64,000 nt of DNA from Salsipaludibacter albus (GTDB lineage Bacteria > Actinomycetota > Nitriliruptoria > Nitriliruptorales > Nitriliruptoraceae): assembly GCF_019798055.1 (NCBI RefSeq), contig NZ_JAHOPH010000020.1, positions 1-64,000 of the forward strand, in the 5' to 3' direction. Position 1 is the stretch's first letter. The number at the start of each line of letters is the position of its first letter. This document shows, one piece after another, positions 32,435-40,927 of this stretch. Below the pieces are notes generated by a model. The model searched no databases. It was not told the origin of the DNA and saw nothing but the letters and a program-made list of their open reading frames with translations. The position numbers and the translations under genes were made by a program.

Positions 32435-34078
32435 TCAGGCGCCCGCGAGCTCGAGGATGCCGACGACGGCGGCCGTGCCACGGCTGACCGTCGCGATGGC
32501 GTCGGCGTCGCCCCGCAACTGGCGCTCGGCGAACACGTCGGCCTGTCGCATCCAGCGTCGGGCGGCCCGCAGGTCACCGTCGTCCGCGGCGTCCGCGGCC
32601 TGGTGCACCCGGTCCAGCAGACGGTCGGTCGCCCGGTCGTCCAGTCGGCCGTCGGCGGTCCGCGCCTCGACCAGCTCGACGACGTCGGTGTACCAGGCGG
32701 GGTCACGCGCGAAGTCGTCGTGCAGCCAGCCGTTGGCGACGGCGTTGGCGGTCACGGCCACGACCTCGTCGACGTAGTCGTCGCTGTCCGGGTACCAGTC
32801 CGCCAGGGTCGCGTCGTCGACCGGGACCGAGCTCCCGTCGAGGAAGCAGAACCCCGGACCACTGTTCAGCCCGGAATTGAGCCGGACGGGGACGTCCTGC
32901 GGGGCCAACCGGATCCCACCGAGCCCGAGGCCGAGCTCGTCACGTGCGACCGTGCCACCGGCGAGGGTGATCGAGGGCCCGGAGGGCGGCTGGGTCCCGT
33001 CGGCGACCCAGTCGGCCACGCGGTCGTAGAGGGTCGACTGGACCATGTGCTGCGGGACGCGGGACCCGGACGGGTTGTCGCAGGTCTGCGGGGTGCCCGG
33101 ATAGCCGCCGGGCGCCGTGCCGATGTCGCGGATGCGCAGGCGGCCGTAGTCGGTGATCAGCTTCCAGTCCCCGTGCGAGGCGCCCGAGACCTCCCAGGTG
33201 ACCAGCGTGTCGCTGTCGGGCTGCCGCTGGGCCGCGCCCAGCAGGTTGATCGCGACGTCGGTCTCGCTGTTGATCTTGAACACGGGGGTGTCGATGTCGG
33301 TGCGCATGATGCCGCCGCCACCGTGCAGCACGACCGCGTCGACCACGCCGGCCAGCGGGTCCACGGAGTTCACGTAGCTCCACAGCCGTCCGGCCGACTG
33401 GGAGTGGCCGGTGGCGATGACGCGCTCGGCGTCGAGCTGCCCCAGGGGGGCGGTGGCGGCCGGGTCACGCACGGCCTGCACGGCCTGCGAGAAGACGTCC
33501 CACGAGAGGGTGTCGTTGGTGACGGCGCCACCGTCGGTGAGGTCGAGGTCGCCGTAGCGCTCGGGGCTCCAGGCACGCAGCCCGGTCCCGGAGTGGACCC
33601 CGTTCCGCTGGGCCGAGACGCCGACCCAGGCGTAGCCCGACCGGACCAGGTGCTCGTGGGTCTGGAACCAGTCGACCTCCTGGTCCCACTGGTTGCTGAC
33701 GTTGTACCACTCGGCGATCACGGTGCCGTTGAAGTCGGCGGGATCGGCCGGACGCCGGACCACGATGCGGGTGGTGTAGTCGTGCCCGGTGCTGATGACG
33801 GTCGCGTCGGTCGCGCCGTTCGCGGCGTAGCTCGTGGCCTGGCCCGAGAGGAAGAACTCCTCCTCGACATAGCCATGGCCGGCGAGGTCGTAGTCGGTGG
33901 CCAGGAACGGGTAGCCGTGCGCGGGATCACCGACGGCGGAGGTGACGGGGATCGGACCGGTGACCTCGGCGTCGGGGACGGTCGCCGACTGGGCCGTGGC
34001 GCCCGTCGCGAGCAGGCCGAGGCCGAGCAGGACGGCGAGGAGGATCGTGGTCGTGCGGCGGACGGAGAGGACATCCAT
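32435..34078 (-). CDS. secreted alpha/beta hydrolase domain protein
   Basis: A 547-residue exported protein with a signal peptide (residues 1-30, LLAVLLGLGLLATGATA). The mature part belongs to the large alpha/beta hydrolase-domain family of unknown substrate; the nucleophile elbow is GHSQSAG, and the His may be in SGASHGDW. Family members include GTVIAEWYNVSNQWDQ-like segments early and a C-terminal helical region here rich in Arg and Ala. The ATG at 34078 follows GGAGTG at a long spacing. It is a single gene with its own TAGGGT promoter and terminator. An extracellular esterase function is plausible. Confidence 0.84.
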   Translation of the reverse strand: MDVLSVRRTTTILLAVLLGLGLLATGATAQSATVPDAEVTGPIPVTSAVGDPAHGYPFLATDYDLAGHGYVEEEFFLSGQATSYAANGATDATVISTGHDYTTRIVVRRPADPADFNGTVIAEWYNVSNQWDQEVDWFQTHEHLVRSGYAWVGVSAQRNGVHSGTGLRAWSPERYGDLDLTDGGAVTNDTLSWDVFSQAVQAVRDPAATAPLGQLDAERVIATGHSQSAGRLWSYVNSVDPLAGVVDAVVLHGGGGIMRTDIDTPVFKINSETDVAINLLGAAQRQPDSDTLVTWEVSGASHGDWKLITDYGRLRIRDIGTAPGGYPGTPQTCDNPSGSRVPQHMVQSTLYDRVADWVADGTQPPSGPSITLAGGTVARDELGLGLGGIRLAPQDVPVRLNSGLNSGPGFCFLDGSSVPVDDATLADWYPDSDDYVDEVVAVTANAVANGWLHDDFARDPAWYTDVVELVEARTADGRLDDRATDRLLDRVHQAADAADDGDLRAARRWMRQADVFAERQLRGDADAIATVSRGTAAVVGILELAGA

Positions 34079-34142
34079 TGGGGGGAACACTCCTGTGTCG
34101 ACCGGTGCCCTGCACCCACCGGCAGCGGTCGAGGTGGTGCTG

Positions 34143-34148
34143 ACCCTA
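34143..34148 (-). promoter_or_regulatory. -10 element TAGGGT for the secreted hydrolase gene
   Basis: It is 64 nt upstream of the ATG at 34078, on the minus strand of the divergent gap shared with the Ppx/GppA gene. Confidence 0.45.
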
Positions 34149-34274
34149 GACCGTCCCGACAGGTTTGTCCACGGCCGATCCAGACTTCTTCCACCTCCTC
34201 GACCGAAGGCGTCGACACCACCGACCCCGACACCGGCCGTGTCGTTCCCGATGCCCCACACACGTGCCCGTGGC

Positions 34275-34280
34275 TACGTT
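34275..34280 (+). promoter_or_regulatory. -10 element TACGTT for the Ppx/GppA gene
   Basis: The hexamer is 31 nt before the GTG at 34312, leaving room for a GCGAGG ribosome site. Confidence 0.4.
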
Positions 34281-34311
34281 CGTCGTCCGGTCACGACGAG
34301 CGAGGACACCC

Positions 34312-35838
34312 GTGCGCCTGTCCGTGCTGGACCTGGGCTCCAACTCCTTCCACGTGCTCGTGGCCGACGTCGACGAGACCGGCATGGTCGTCCCGGTCGC
34401 ACGCGAGCGCGAGATGCTCCACCTGGGCGCGGTCGTCGCCGAGCACGGGTCCATCCCGGACGACGTGCGGGCCGACGCGGTCGCCGTCGTCGCCCACTTC
34501 ACGGCGCTGGCCACCAGGCTGGGGGCCGAGCAGCGACTGGCCGTCGCCACCTCGGCCCTGCGTGACGCCGACAACGGGCCCAGCGTCGTCGCCCACATGG
34601 AGATCGCGGCCGACACCACGATCCGGGTGATCGACGGCCACGAGGAGGGGGAACTGGCCTTCGCCGGCGTGGCCGCATCGCTGGGCGCGGCCACCTCCCC
34701 CCGGCTGATGCTCGACCTCGGGGGTGGCAGCCTGGAGCTGGCGGTCGGCACGGGGCACACGGTCGACCACGCGACGACCTTCCCCGTGGGGGTCTCGCGC
34801 CTGGCCGGCATGCTGGCCGACGACCCGCCGTCGAAGAAGGACGTCACGCGACTGCGCCAGCACGTGCGCGAGGTCCTGGCGCCGGCGATCGACGACTTCC
34901 CCCTGGACGACGTCACCCAGGTGGTGGCCGTCGGGGGCACCGTGCGGGCGCTGGCGCGCGTGGCGGCCGCCCGGGCGGGACGCTGGCTGCCCGCGACGCT
35001 CAACCTCCTGCACCTCGAGCGGGCACAGTTCACGGACCTGCGGAAACGCCTGACCAGGATGGACCGCGACGACCGGCTCGACGAGCCCGGCATGAAGGCC
35101 AAGCGCGCCGACCACGTCCACGTCGCCGCCACGATCGTGGACACGGTCCTGCGCGAGCTCGGGATCGACGAGGTCGTGGTGTCCGACTGGGGACTGCGCG
35201 AGGGCGTGCTGCTCCAGGCTCGGGCTGCCGTCCCGCCCGCGCTGCCCGAGCTGCGGGAGCGCGAGGTCGTCCGGATGCAGCAGACCTTCCTGCCCGACGA
35301 CCCCCACCTCGACCACGTCGGCGGGCTCGCCGCCCGGCTGTTCGACGCGACCACCGACCTGCACGACCTCGACGAGGCCGACCGTGACCTCCTGGTGGCC
35401 GGCGCCCGCCTCCACGGCGTCGGCCAGTCCCTCGCCCTGCGACGCCAGCACCACCACGGCGCCTACCTGATCGAGCACATGGAGCTGCGAGGGTTCTCGC
35501 CCCGCGAGACCGCGATGCTGTGCTGCATGGCGCGGTTCCACTCCACCCGGGGGATGTCGGCGAAGTTCCCAGCCTTCGCGGCAATGGACGACACCGACCG
35601 TGAGGTGGCCCGCCAACTGGTGGCCCTGGTCCAGGTGGCCGACGGCCTCGACCGGGCGCGCGACCAGGCCGTGGACGACGTGGAGGTGCGCCGCAACCGC
35701 GACGTCGTCGGGCTGCGTCTGCGTGGTGACCAGCTGCACGTCGCGGTCGAGGAGGTCCAGCGCCGGACCGCCTTCTTCGAACAGGTCTTCGACGTGACGG
35801 TGGTCGTGACGGTGGCACCCGCCGGGCCGACGGCATGA
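34312..35838 (+). CDS. Ppx/GppA family phosphatase
   Basis: A 508-residue enzyme of the exopolyphosphatase / guanosine pentaphosphate phosphatase family. The N-terminal actin-like ATPase domain shows LDLGSNSFHVLVADVD, LDLGGGSLELAVG and AVGGTVRALA; the C-terminal third is an HD-like helical domain (HGVGQSLALRRQHHHGAYLI), so it is the long form of the family. I chose the GTG at 34312, which has GAGG upstream and begins with the conserved VRLSVLDLG. It could hydrolyse the polyphosphate made by Ppk1 or act on (p)ppGpp; the two are not separable by sequence. Confidence 0.93.
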   Translation: MRLSVLDLGSNSFHVLVADVDETGMVVPVAREREMLHLGAVVAEHGSIPDDVRADAVAVVAHFTALATRLGAEQRLAVATSALRDADNGPSVVAHMEIAADTTIRVIDGHEEGELAFAGVAASLGAATSPRLMLDLGGGSLELAVGTGHTVDHATTFPVGVSRLAGMLADDPPSKKDVTRLRQHVREVLAPAIDDFPLDDVTQVVAVGGTVRALARVAAARAGRWLPATLNLLHLERAQFTDLRKRLTRMDRDDRLDEPGMKAKRADHVHVAATIVDTVLRELGIDEVVVSDWGLREGVLLQARAAVPPALPELREREVVRMQQTFLPDDPHLDHVGGLAARLFDATTDLHDLDEADRDLLVAGARLHGVGQSLALRRQHHHGAYLIEHMELRGFSPRETAMLCCMARFHSTRGMSAKFPAFAAMDDTDREVARQLVALVQVADGLDRARDQAVDDVEVRRNRDVVGLRLRGDQLHVAVEEVQRRTAFFEQVFDVTVVVTVAPAGPTA

Positions 35839-36083
35839 CCCGCTACCGCGACGAGGTGACCCCGGAGCACGTGGGCAACCGCGTCACCGTGCGCCACCTG
35901 GTCGACGACGACGGACGCGAGGTCCCCACGGACGTCGTCGGCGAGTTGGTGTCCGCCGATGCGATGACGTTCACGGTCCGTCGTCGATCCGGTGAGGAGG
36001 TGGTGGTCGACCGCGCCCGCCTGGTGGCCAGCAAGCTGATCCCGGCGGCCCCACCCCGACGTCGACCGGGTCGCCCAACGTGA
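35835..36083 (+). CDS. stand-alone Rv0428c-type SH3 domain protein
   Basis: An 82-residue protein matching the N-terminal SH3-like domain of mycobacterial Rv0428c-type acetyltransferases (VGNRVTVRHLVDD, then TDVVGELVSADAMTFTVRRRSG and DRARLVASKLIP), with a basic proline-rich tail but no acetyltransferase domain. Its ATG overlaps the Ppx/GppA stop (ATGA), so it is translationally coupled to that phosphatase and may interact with it. The Ppx association is seen in the sequence; the function is unknown. Confidence 0.72.
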   Translation: MTRYRDEVTPEHVGNRVTVRHLVDDDGREVPTDVVGELVSADAMTFTVRRRSGEEVVVDRARLVASKLIPAAPPRRRPGRPT

Positions 36084-36092
36084 TGACGGGGA

Positions 36093-36116
36093 GGCGGGCC
36101 GCGGCCGGGGCCTGCC
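36093..36116. terminator. hairpin between the SH3 gene and the heliorhodopsin gene
   Basis: GGCGGGCC (36093-36100) pairs with GGCCTGCC (36109-36116) with one G-T pair, in the 39-nt gap between two convergent genes. Confidence 0.6.
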
Positions 36117-36122
36117 AGCCGC

Positions 36123-36887
36123 TCAGCCGGCCAGGGTGCCAGCGAACACCTGCCATGCCAGGGCCGACTTGGCCACGAGGCTGAGCACGATGTAGGACCG
36201 CTCCCCCACCAGGTAGTCCGACCAGCGGCCGACCTCGCGGTACTGCAGCCACTGCACCAGCGCGAAGCTGTTGAAGAACAGGAACAGCGACACGAAGATG
36301 CCGTAGACGAACCCGGGGGCGTCCGCGGCGCTGCCCGGCGACACCAGGTAGAAGCCGATCGCCAGCCACGGCACGATGCCCAGGACGCAGCCGAGCCAGA
36401 ACGGCCACAGCGACCCGCCCGGTCGTTCGTAGCGCTCCTGGACCGCGCCGAACATGATCATCCCGGCGTTCACCCCGAACAGCGCCACCAACGCAGCCAG
36501 GTCGGAGATCCCGGTGAGCATCGCGATCAGCACGATCATGACCGAGGCCGACAGCGAGTACTCGATCCAGCGGAGCTGGTTCTGGCCTCGCGCCAACTGG
36601 TCGCGGTAGCGGTCGAACAGCACCACCCCGGCCAGCAGGTGGAAGGCCGCGGACAGGAACAGGAAGACGGCGACGCCCCAGGCCACGTCCAGGTCGAACA
36701 CGGTCGTCGGTGCGGCCGGGTCCGTCCCGGGCGGTCCCTCCAGGAAGCTCGCCGTCACCGGCAGCGTGAAGTCGTTGGCCAGCACGACGACCGCGACGCC
36801 CTGGGCGGCATGGAGCACTGCCATGACCAGGTTGTCGCGGCGCAGTCGGGACGCGCGGTGGTCGTCGATGGTCACGTCGGTCGCCAC
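36123..36887 (-). CDS. heliorhodopsin
   Basis: A 254-residue seven-helix retinal protein of the heliorhodopsin family, which is inverted in the membrane compared with classical microbial rhodopsins. Key residues match the 48C12 type: retinal Lys240 in SLVAKSALAWQVF (helix 7), counterion Glu109 in RWIEYSLSAS (helix 3), and the inner histidines His26 and His83. The long loop after helix 1 (about 48-66) is a family trait. The GTG at 36887 has GAGGAG 6 nt upstream. No retinal-synthesis gene is near; heliorhodopsins do not pump ions strongly and their physiological role (light sensing or enzyme regulation) is unsettled. Confidence 0.93.
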   Translation of the reverse strand: MATDVTIDDHRASRLRRDNLVMAVLHAAQGVAVVVLANDFTLPVTASFLEGPPGTDPAAPTTVFDLDVAWGVAVFLFLSAAFHLLAGVVLFDRYRDQLARGQNQLRWIEYSLSASVMIVLIAMLTGISDLAALVALFGVNAGMIMFGAVQERYERPGGSLWPFWLGCVLGIVPWLAIGFYLVSPGSAADAPGFVYGIFVSLFLFFNSFALVQWLQYREVGRWSDYLVGERSYIVLSLVAKSALAWQVFAGTLAG

Positions 36888-36921
36888 GGGGACTCCTCGG
36901 GGTGGTCGGGCGGGCCGGCTC

Positions 36922-36947
36922 GGGGCCGGGTCCGCCGTCGCGGCCCC
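36922..36947 (-). terminator. hairpin between the acyl-CoA dehydrogenase and heliorhodopsin genes
   Basis: GGGGCC pairs with GGCCCC across 14 nt in the 109-nt gap. Heliorhodopsin may be expressed as read-through or from a promoter I cannot identify; the gap contains no TA step. Confidence 0.35.
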
Positions 36948-36996
36948 ACCGGCGCGACGGGTGCTCGCCGGGCTCGGTGCGCCGACGAGGGGATGA

Positions 36997-38181
36997 TCAG
37001 GTGAACGCGTTGATGCCGGTCAGGGCCTGGCCGAGGATCAGCGTGTGGATCTCGTTGGTGCCCTCGTAGGTGAAGACCGACTCGAGGTTGTTCATGTGCC
37101 GGATCACCGGGTACTCTAGGGTGATCCCGTTGGCGCCCAGCACCGACCGCGCGGTCCGCGCGACCTCCAGCGCCATGGCCACGTTGTCCATCTTGCCGAA
37201 GCTGACCTGGGTGGCGGCCAGCTCACCGGCGTCCTTGCGGCGACCCAGGTGCAGTGCGACCAGCATGCCCTTGTTGACGGCGACCATCATCTCGACCAGC
37301 TTGCGCTGGGTGAGCTGGAACGAGGCGATCGGTCGATCGAACTGCTCGCGGGTGCCGGCGTAGTCCAGGGCCGACTCGTAGCACGCCCGGGCGGCTCCCA
37401 CGGCACCGAACAGGATGCCGAAACGTGCCTCGTTGAGACACGACAGTGGCCCACGCATCCCCTGCACGCCCGGCAGGACCGCGTCGCCGGGCAGGCGCAG
37501 GTCGGTGAAGACCAGCTCGGAGGTGACCGACGCCCGCAGCGACATCTTCGGTGGCACCGGCCGGGCGGAGAACCCGTCGGTGTCGGTCGGGACGACGAAT
37601 CCGCGAACGCCCTCGTCGGTGCGGGCCCACACGACGGCGACGTCGGCGACGCCCCCGTTGGTGATCCACATCTTGGTGCCGTTCAGCACCCAGTCGTCGC
37701 CGTCGCGCTTGGCCGTGGTGCGCATCGAGGAGGGGTCCGACCCCGAGTCGGGTTCGGTCAGGCCGAAGCACCCGATCGCCCGTCCCGCCGCCATCTCCGG
37801 CAGCCACTGCTGCTTCTGCTCCTCGGAGCCGAACGCCCAGATCGGGTACATCGCCAGCGAGCCCTGGACCGACACGAAGCTGCGCACGCCGGAGTCACCA
37901 GCCTCCAGCTCGAGGCAGGCCAGCCCGTACTCGGTCGACGACGACCCGGCACAGCCGTAGCCCTCCAGGTGCATGCCGAGCAGCCCGAGGTCCCCCAGCT
38001 CGCCGGCCAGCTCGGCCGGGATGATGCCCTGGTCGTACCAGTCGCCGATGTCGGGGAGCACCCGGTCGCCGACCCAGTCGCGGACGGTGTCGACCAGCAG
38101 GCGCTCCTGCTCGTCGAGCATCGAGCGGACGTCCAGGAAGTCGGTGGGCGTGGGGGCCAGGTCGGTGCGGACACCACTCAC
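36997..38181 (-). CDS. acyl-CoA dehydrogenase, glutaryl-CoA dehydrogenase-like
   Basis: A 394-residue FAD enzyme of the acyl-CoA dehydrogenase family. The C-terminal motif YEGTNEIHTLILGQALTG contains the catalytic Glu and matches the glutaryl-CoA dehydrogenase group; FAD-binding segments CFGLTEPDSGSD and WITNGGVADVAVVWA are normal. Glutaryl-CoA dehydrogenase acts in lysine and tryptophan breakdown. The GTG at 38181 has GAGGAG 6 nt upstream. It is 124 nt upstream of nothing but heliorhodopsin and is divergent from no gene; the liv genes on the same strand follow a promoter-containing gap. Confidence 0.88.
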   Translation of the reverse strand: MSGVRTDLAPTPTDFLDVRSMLDEQERLLVDTVRDWVGDRVLPDIGDWYDQGIIPAELAGELGDLGLLGMHLEGYGCAGSSSTEYGLACLELEAGDSGVRSFVSVQGSLAMYPIWAFGSEEQKQQWLPEMAAGRAIGCFGLTEPDSGSDPSSMRTTAKRDGDDWVLNGTKMWITNGGVADVAVVWARTDEGVRGFVVPTDTDGFSARPVPPKMSLRASVTSELVFTDLRLPGDAVLPGVQGMRGPLSCLNEARFGILFGAVGAARACYESALDYAGTREQFDRPIASFQLTQRKLVEMMVAVNKGMLVALHLGRRKDAGELAATQVSFGKMDNVAMALEVARTARSVLGANGITLEYPVIRHMNNLESVFTYEGTNEIHTLILGQALTGINAFT

Positions 38182-38226
38182 GGCAGGCTCCTCGAGGGGC
38201 GTGGGGACGTGCAGTCGTGACCCGCG

Positions 38227-38232
38227 AGGGTA
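38227..38232 (-). promoter_or_regulatory. -10 element TACCCT for the acyl-CoA dehydrogenase gene
   Basis: It is 45 nt upstream of the GTG at 38181 and lies between livF and this gene, so the dehydrogenase has its own promoter downstream of the transporter operon. Confidence 0.45.
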
Positions 38233-38305
38233 GGCCACGGGGCGATCGACGACGGCCGCCGCACCGCGCACCGCACGGTCGACCTCCCGACCCGGCGGGC
38301 ACGCG

Positions 38306-39007
38306 TCAGGCGAGGCCGAGCTCGCGCCGCAGGAGGGCGGGATCGTCCCGGGCCGTGGCGGCGTCGAGGACCTCGGTGACGGAGCCGCGCTCGATCACGG
38401 CGACGCGGTCGGCCACGTCCAGGGCGAAGCCCAGGCGCTGCTCGACCAGCAGCACCGCGGCACCACCGGCGACGAGGTCGGTGACGGCGGACGCGACCCG
38501 GCCGACCCGGGTGGGGTCCAGTCCCTCGGACGGCTCGTCCAGCAGGACGACCCGGGCGTCGGTGACCAGCGCACGCGCGACCATCAGCATCTTCTGCTGG
38601 CCACCGGACAGGCTGTCGGCGCGCTGGTGGAGGCGCTCGGACAGGATCGGGAACCGCTCGAGCATGCGGTCGCGACGGCCCAGGTCCAGGCCCGCCACGA
38701 CGGCGAGGTTCTCGGCCACGGTGAGTGACCGGAACACGCGGTGGCCCTGTGCCACCAGCTCCATGCCCCCCGCGTGCCGACGCTGGGGTGTCCAGCCGGT
38801 GACGTCGGTGCCGTCGACCGCGACCGTGCCCGCCGTGGCCGGGTGCAGCCCCATCACGGTGCGGACCAGCGTGGTCTTGCCCATCCCGTTGCGTCCGAGC
38901 ACGGCGAGGCACTCGCCCGCCGCCACCTCCAACGACAGGCCGTGGAGGACCTGGCCCGCACCGTGGTGGGCGTCGAGCCGCTCGACCTGCAGCCGGGGAT
39001 CACCCAT
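38306..39007 (-). CDS. livF: branched-chain amino acid ABC transporter ATPase LivF
   Basis: A 233-residue ATPase of the LivF type, one of two nucleotide-binding subunits of a high-affinity branched-chain amino acid importer. Walker A is GRNGMGKTT, the signature LSGGQQKML, and Walker B VVLLDEPSEGLDP. Its ATG lies 8 nt inside the end of livG, so the two are translated together. It is the last gene of the transporter unit. Confidence 0.93.
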   Translation of the reverse strand: MGDPRLQVERLDAHHGAGQVLHGLSLEVAAGECLAVLGRNGMGKTTLVRTVMGLHPATAGTVAVDGTDVTGWTPQRRHAGGMELVAQGHRVFRSLTVAENLAVVAGLDLGRRDRMLERFPILSERLHQRADSLSGGQQKMLMVARALVTDARVVLLDEPSEGLDPTRVGRVASAVTDLVAGGAAVLLVEQRLGFALDVADRVAVIERGSVTEVLDAATARDDPALLRRELGLA

Positions 39008-39881
39008 CGTGGTGGCCTCCCCCGGGCTCGGTCCCGGACGCGGTCCCGGGCTCGGTCCCGGGCGGGGTGTCGGGCTCGGGCGGGGTGTCGGGCTCGGCTC
39101 CTGGGTCGACCCCGATCTCGGCCCCGAGGTAGGCCGCGACGACGGCGGGATCGCGGCGCACCTCGTCGGGCGTGCCGGTCACCAGCTCGGCGCCGTCGAC
39201 CAGCACCGTGACGCGGTCGGCGAGCGCGAACGCCACCTCCATGTCGTGCTCGACCAGCAGGACGGTCAGGTCGCCGGGCAGGTCGTCGACGATCGCCGTG
39301 ATCGCCTCGGCGTCTCCGCGCGCGACCCCGGCCGTCGGCTCGTCGAGCAGCAGCACCCGGGGCTCGCCGGCCAGCGCCATGGCGATCTCCAGCACCCGCT
39401 GCTGGCCGTAGGCCAGCGTGGCGACGCGCCGGGCCGCCACGTCCTCCAGGCCGAAGGTCGCCAGCACCTCGCGGGCCCGGTCGTCGACCCGGGGCAGCGT
39501 CCGCAGCGGCTGCCAGAACCGCCGTCGCGCCACGGCGTCGTTGCCCGTCACGGCCAACCGGACGTTGTCGAGCACGGTCAGGTCGTCGAACAGGTTGGAC
39601 AGCTGGAACGTGCGGGACACCCCGTCGCGACTGCGCTCGTGCGCCGGCACGTCGGTGACGTCCACCCCGAACAGCTCGATGCGTCCGGACGTGGCCGGCA
39701 GGTGCCCCGAGACCAGGTTGAACAGGGTGGTCTTGCCCGCACCGTTCGGCCCGATGACGGCCCTGGTCTCCCCCGCCGGGACGACCAGGTCGACGTCGGT
39801 GAGCGCCCGGACCGCACCGAAGGATCGCGAGAGCGCGTGCGTGGCCAGCGCGACCGGCGTGGTCGATCCCCGGTCGCTCAT
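39000..39881 (-). CDS. livG: branched-chain amino acid ABC transporter ATPase LivG
   Basis: A 293-residue LivG-type ATPase with Walker A GPNGAGKTT, the variant signature LAYGQQRVLEIA, and Walker B VLLLDEPTAGV. The last 40 residues are a low-complexity tail of Pro, Glu, Thr and Gly (PDTPPEPDTPPGTEPG) encoded by short DNA repeats; this extension is not part of the family and is probably disordered. The ATG overlaps livM (ATGA). Confidence 0.93.
   Translation of the reverse strand: MSDRGSTTPVALATHALSRSFGAVRALTDVDLVVPAGETRAVIGPNGAGKTTLFNLVSGHLPATSGRIELFGVDVTDVPAHERSRDGVSRTFQLSNLFDDLTVLDNVRLAVTGNDAVARRRFWQPLRTLPRVDDRAREVLATFGLEDVAARRVATLAYGQQRVLEIAMALAGEPRVLLLDEPTAGVARGDAEAITAIVDDLPGDLTVLLVEHDMEVAFALADRVTVLVDGAELVTGTPDEVRRDPAVVAAYLGAEIGVDPGAEPDTPPEPDTPPGTEPGTASGTEPGGGHHDG
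39017..39090. repeat. low-complexity tandem repeats in the livG 3' end
   Basis: Repeats of GGTCCCGGGCTC and GGCGGGGTGTCGGGCTC encode the Pro/Glu/Thr-rich tail of LivG. The copy number is likely to vary between strains. Confidence 0.6.
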
Positions 39882-40927
39882 GGCTCTGCTTCCACGGCGG
39901 GCGGCAGCGACCGTCCCACTCGGGACGCACGGGTCGGCCGATCGGGGTCGTCGCGACCGTCGCGCCACTGCGACAGCCATCCGACCACGCCGTCCGGCAG
40001 GAACAACAGCGTCACCACGTACAGCAGGCCCAGCACCGTGGGCCACCGGTCGGTCCAGTCGGACACGACGACCTCCGCCCCGGCGACCAGCACGACCCCG
40101 ACCAGGGGCCCCGCGAACGAGGCGGCCCCGCCCAGGATCGCGAACAGCATGACCTCGGCCGACAGCTGCCAGGCCAGGTTCTCGGGCCCCACGAACCTGG
40201 TCGCCATGGCCATCAGCATCCCGGCCAGGGCCGAGAACGCACCGGACACGGCGAAGGCGGTGACCCGGTAGCTGCCGACGGCGAAGCCCAGGGCCCGCAG
40301 GCGCGACGGCGACATCCCGACCGCCTCGACCACGGTGCCGACGATCGAGATCCGGAACGCGTAGAGCAGCGCGGCCGCGACGGTCACGACGGCCAGCGCC
40401 GCCCAGTAGAAGCCGACCAACCCGTCACCCCCCAGGGTCAGCAGGCCCCGGTCGATGCCCGCGATCCCGTTGTCCCCTCCGGTCAGGCGGACCTGCTGGA
40501 ACGCCAGGCCCCACACGGCCTGCGCGATCGCCAGGGTCAGCAGCAACAGGTAGATCCCCTGCGTGCGGAGGGTGGCGATGCCCATCAGGATCCCCAGCAG
40601 GGTGCCGACGGCCACGGCGGCCACGACGACCGTGCCGATACCCCAGCCCCAGCGCACCAGGCCCAGCCCGCAGGCGTAGCTGCCCACGCCGAACAGGGCG
40701 GCGTGGCCCAGCGACGGCATGTCCGCGGCGCCGAACACCACGTTGAAGGCCAGGGCGAACAGGCCCAGCACCACCATCCGCAGGACCACCGTGACGACGT
40801 AGGTCGACGCGACGAACGGCACGACCGCCAGCGCGACCACGACGGCCACCGCCAGGGCGACCAGGCGGAGGTCGGGCTGGCGTCGCGGGTCGGGCTGGCG
40901 TCGCAGGTCGGGCGTCGTGCTGCTCAT
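39878..40927 (-). CDS. livM: branched-chain amino acid ABC transporter permease LivM
   Basis: A 349-residue permease with about nine membrane helices and the LivM pattern ALAFNVVFGAADMPSLGHAALFGVGSYA near the N-terminus. The first 22 residues are an Arg/Pro repeat (RRQPDPRRQPDLR) from an 18-bp tandem duplication, absent from the family. The ATG overlaps livH (ATGA) and its stop overlaps livG. Confidence 0.93.
   Translation of the reverse strand: MSSTTPDLRRQPDPRRQPDLRLVALAVAVVVALAVVPFVASTYVVTVVLRMVVLGLFALAFNVVFGAADMPSLGHAALFGVGSYACGLGLVRWGWGIGTVVVAAVAVGTLLGILMGIATLRTQGIYLLLLTLAIAQAVWGLAFQQVRLTGGDNGIAGIDRGLLTLGGDGLVGFYWAALAVVTVAAALLYAFRISIVGTVVEAVGMSPSRLRALGFAVGSYRVTAFAVSGAFSALAGMLMAMATRFVGPENLAWQLSAEVMLFAILGGAASFAGPLVGVVLVAGAEVVVSDWTDRWPTVLGLLYVVTLLFLPDGVVGWLSQWRDGRDDPDRPTRASRVGRSLPPAVEAEP
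40871..40906. repeat. 18-bp tandem duplication in livM
   Basis: Two 18-bp copies of a GTCGGGCTGGCGTCGC-containing unit (40871-40888 and 40889-40906) differ at one base and extend the cytoplasmic N-terminus in frame. Confidence 0.6.

Noticed and set aside
39017-39090. Short tandem repeats considered as a CRISPR-like or iteron array
   Set aside because: They lie inside the livG reading frame, are in phase and encode a Pro/Thr/Glu tail, so they are coding low-complexity sequence.
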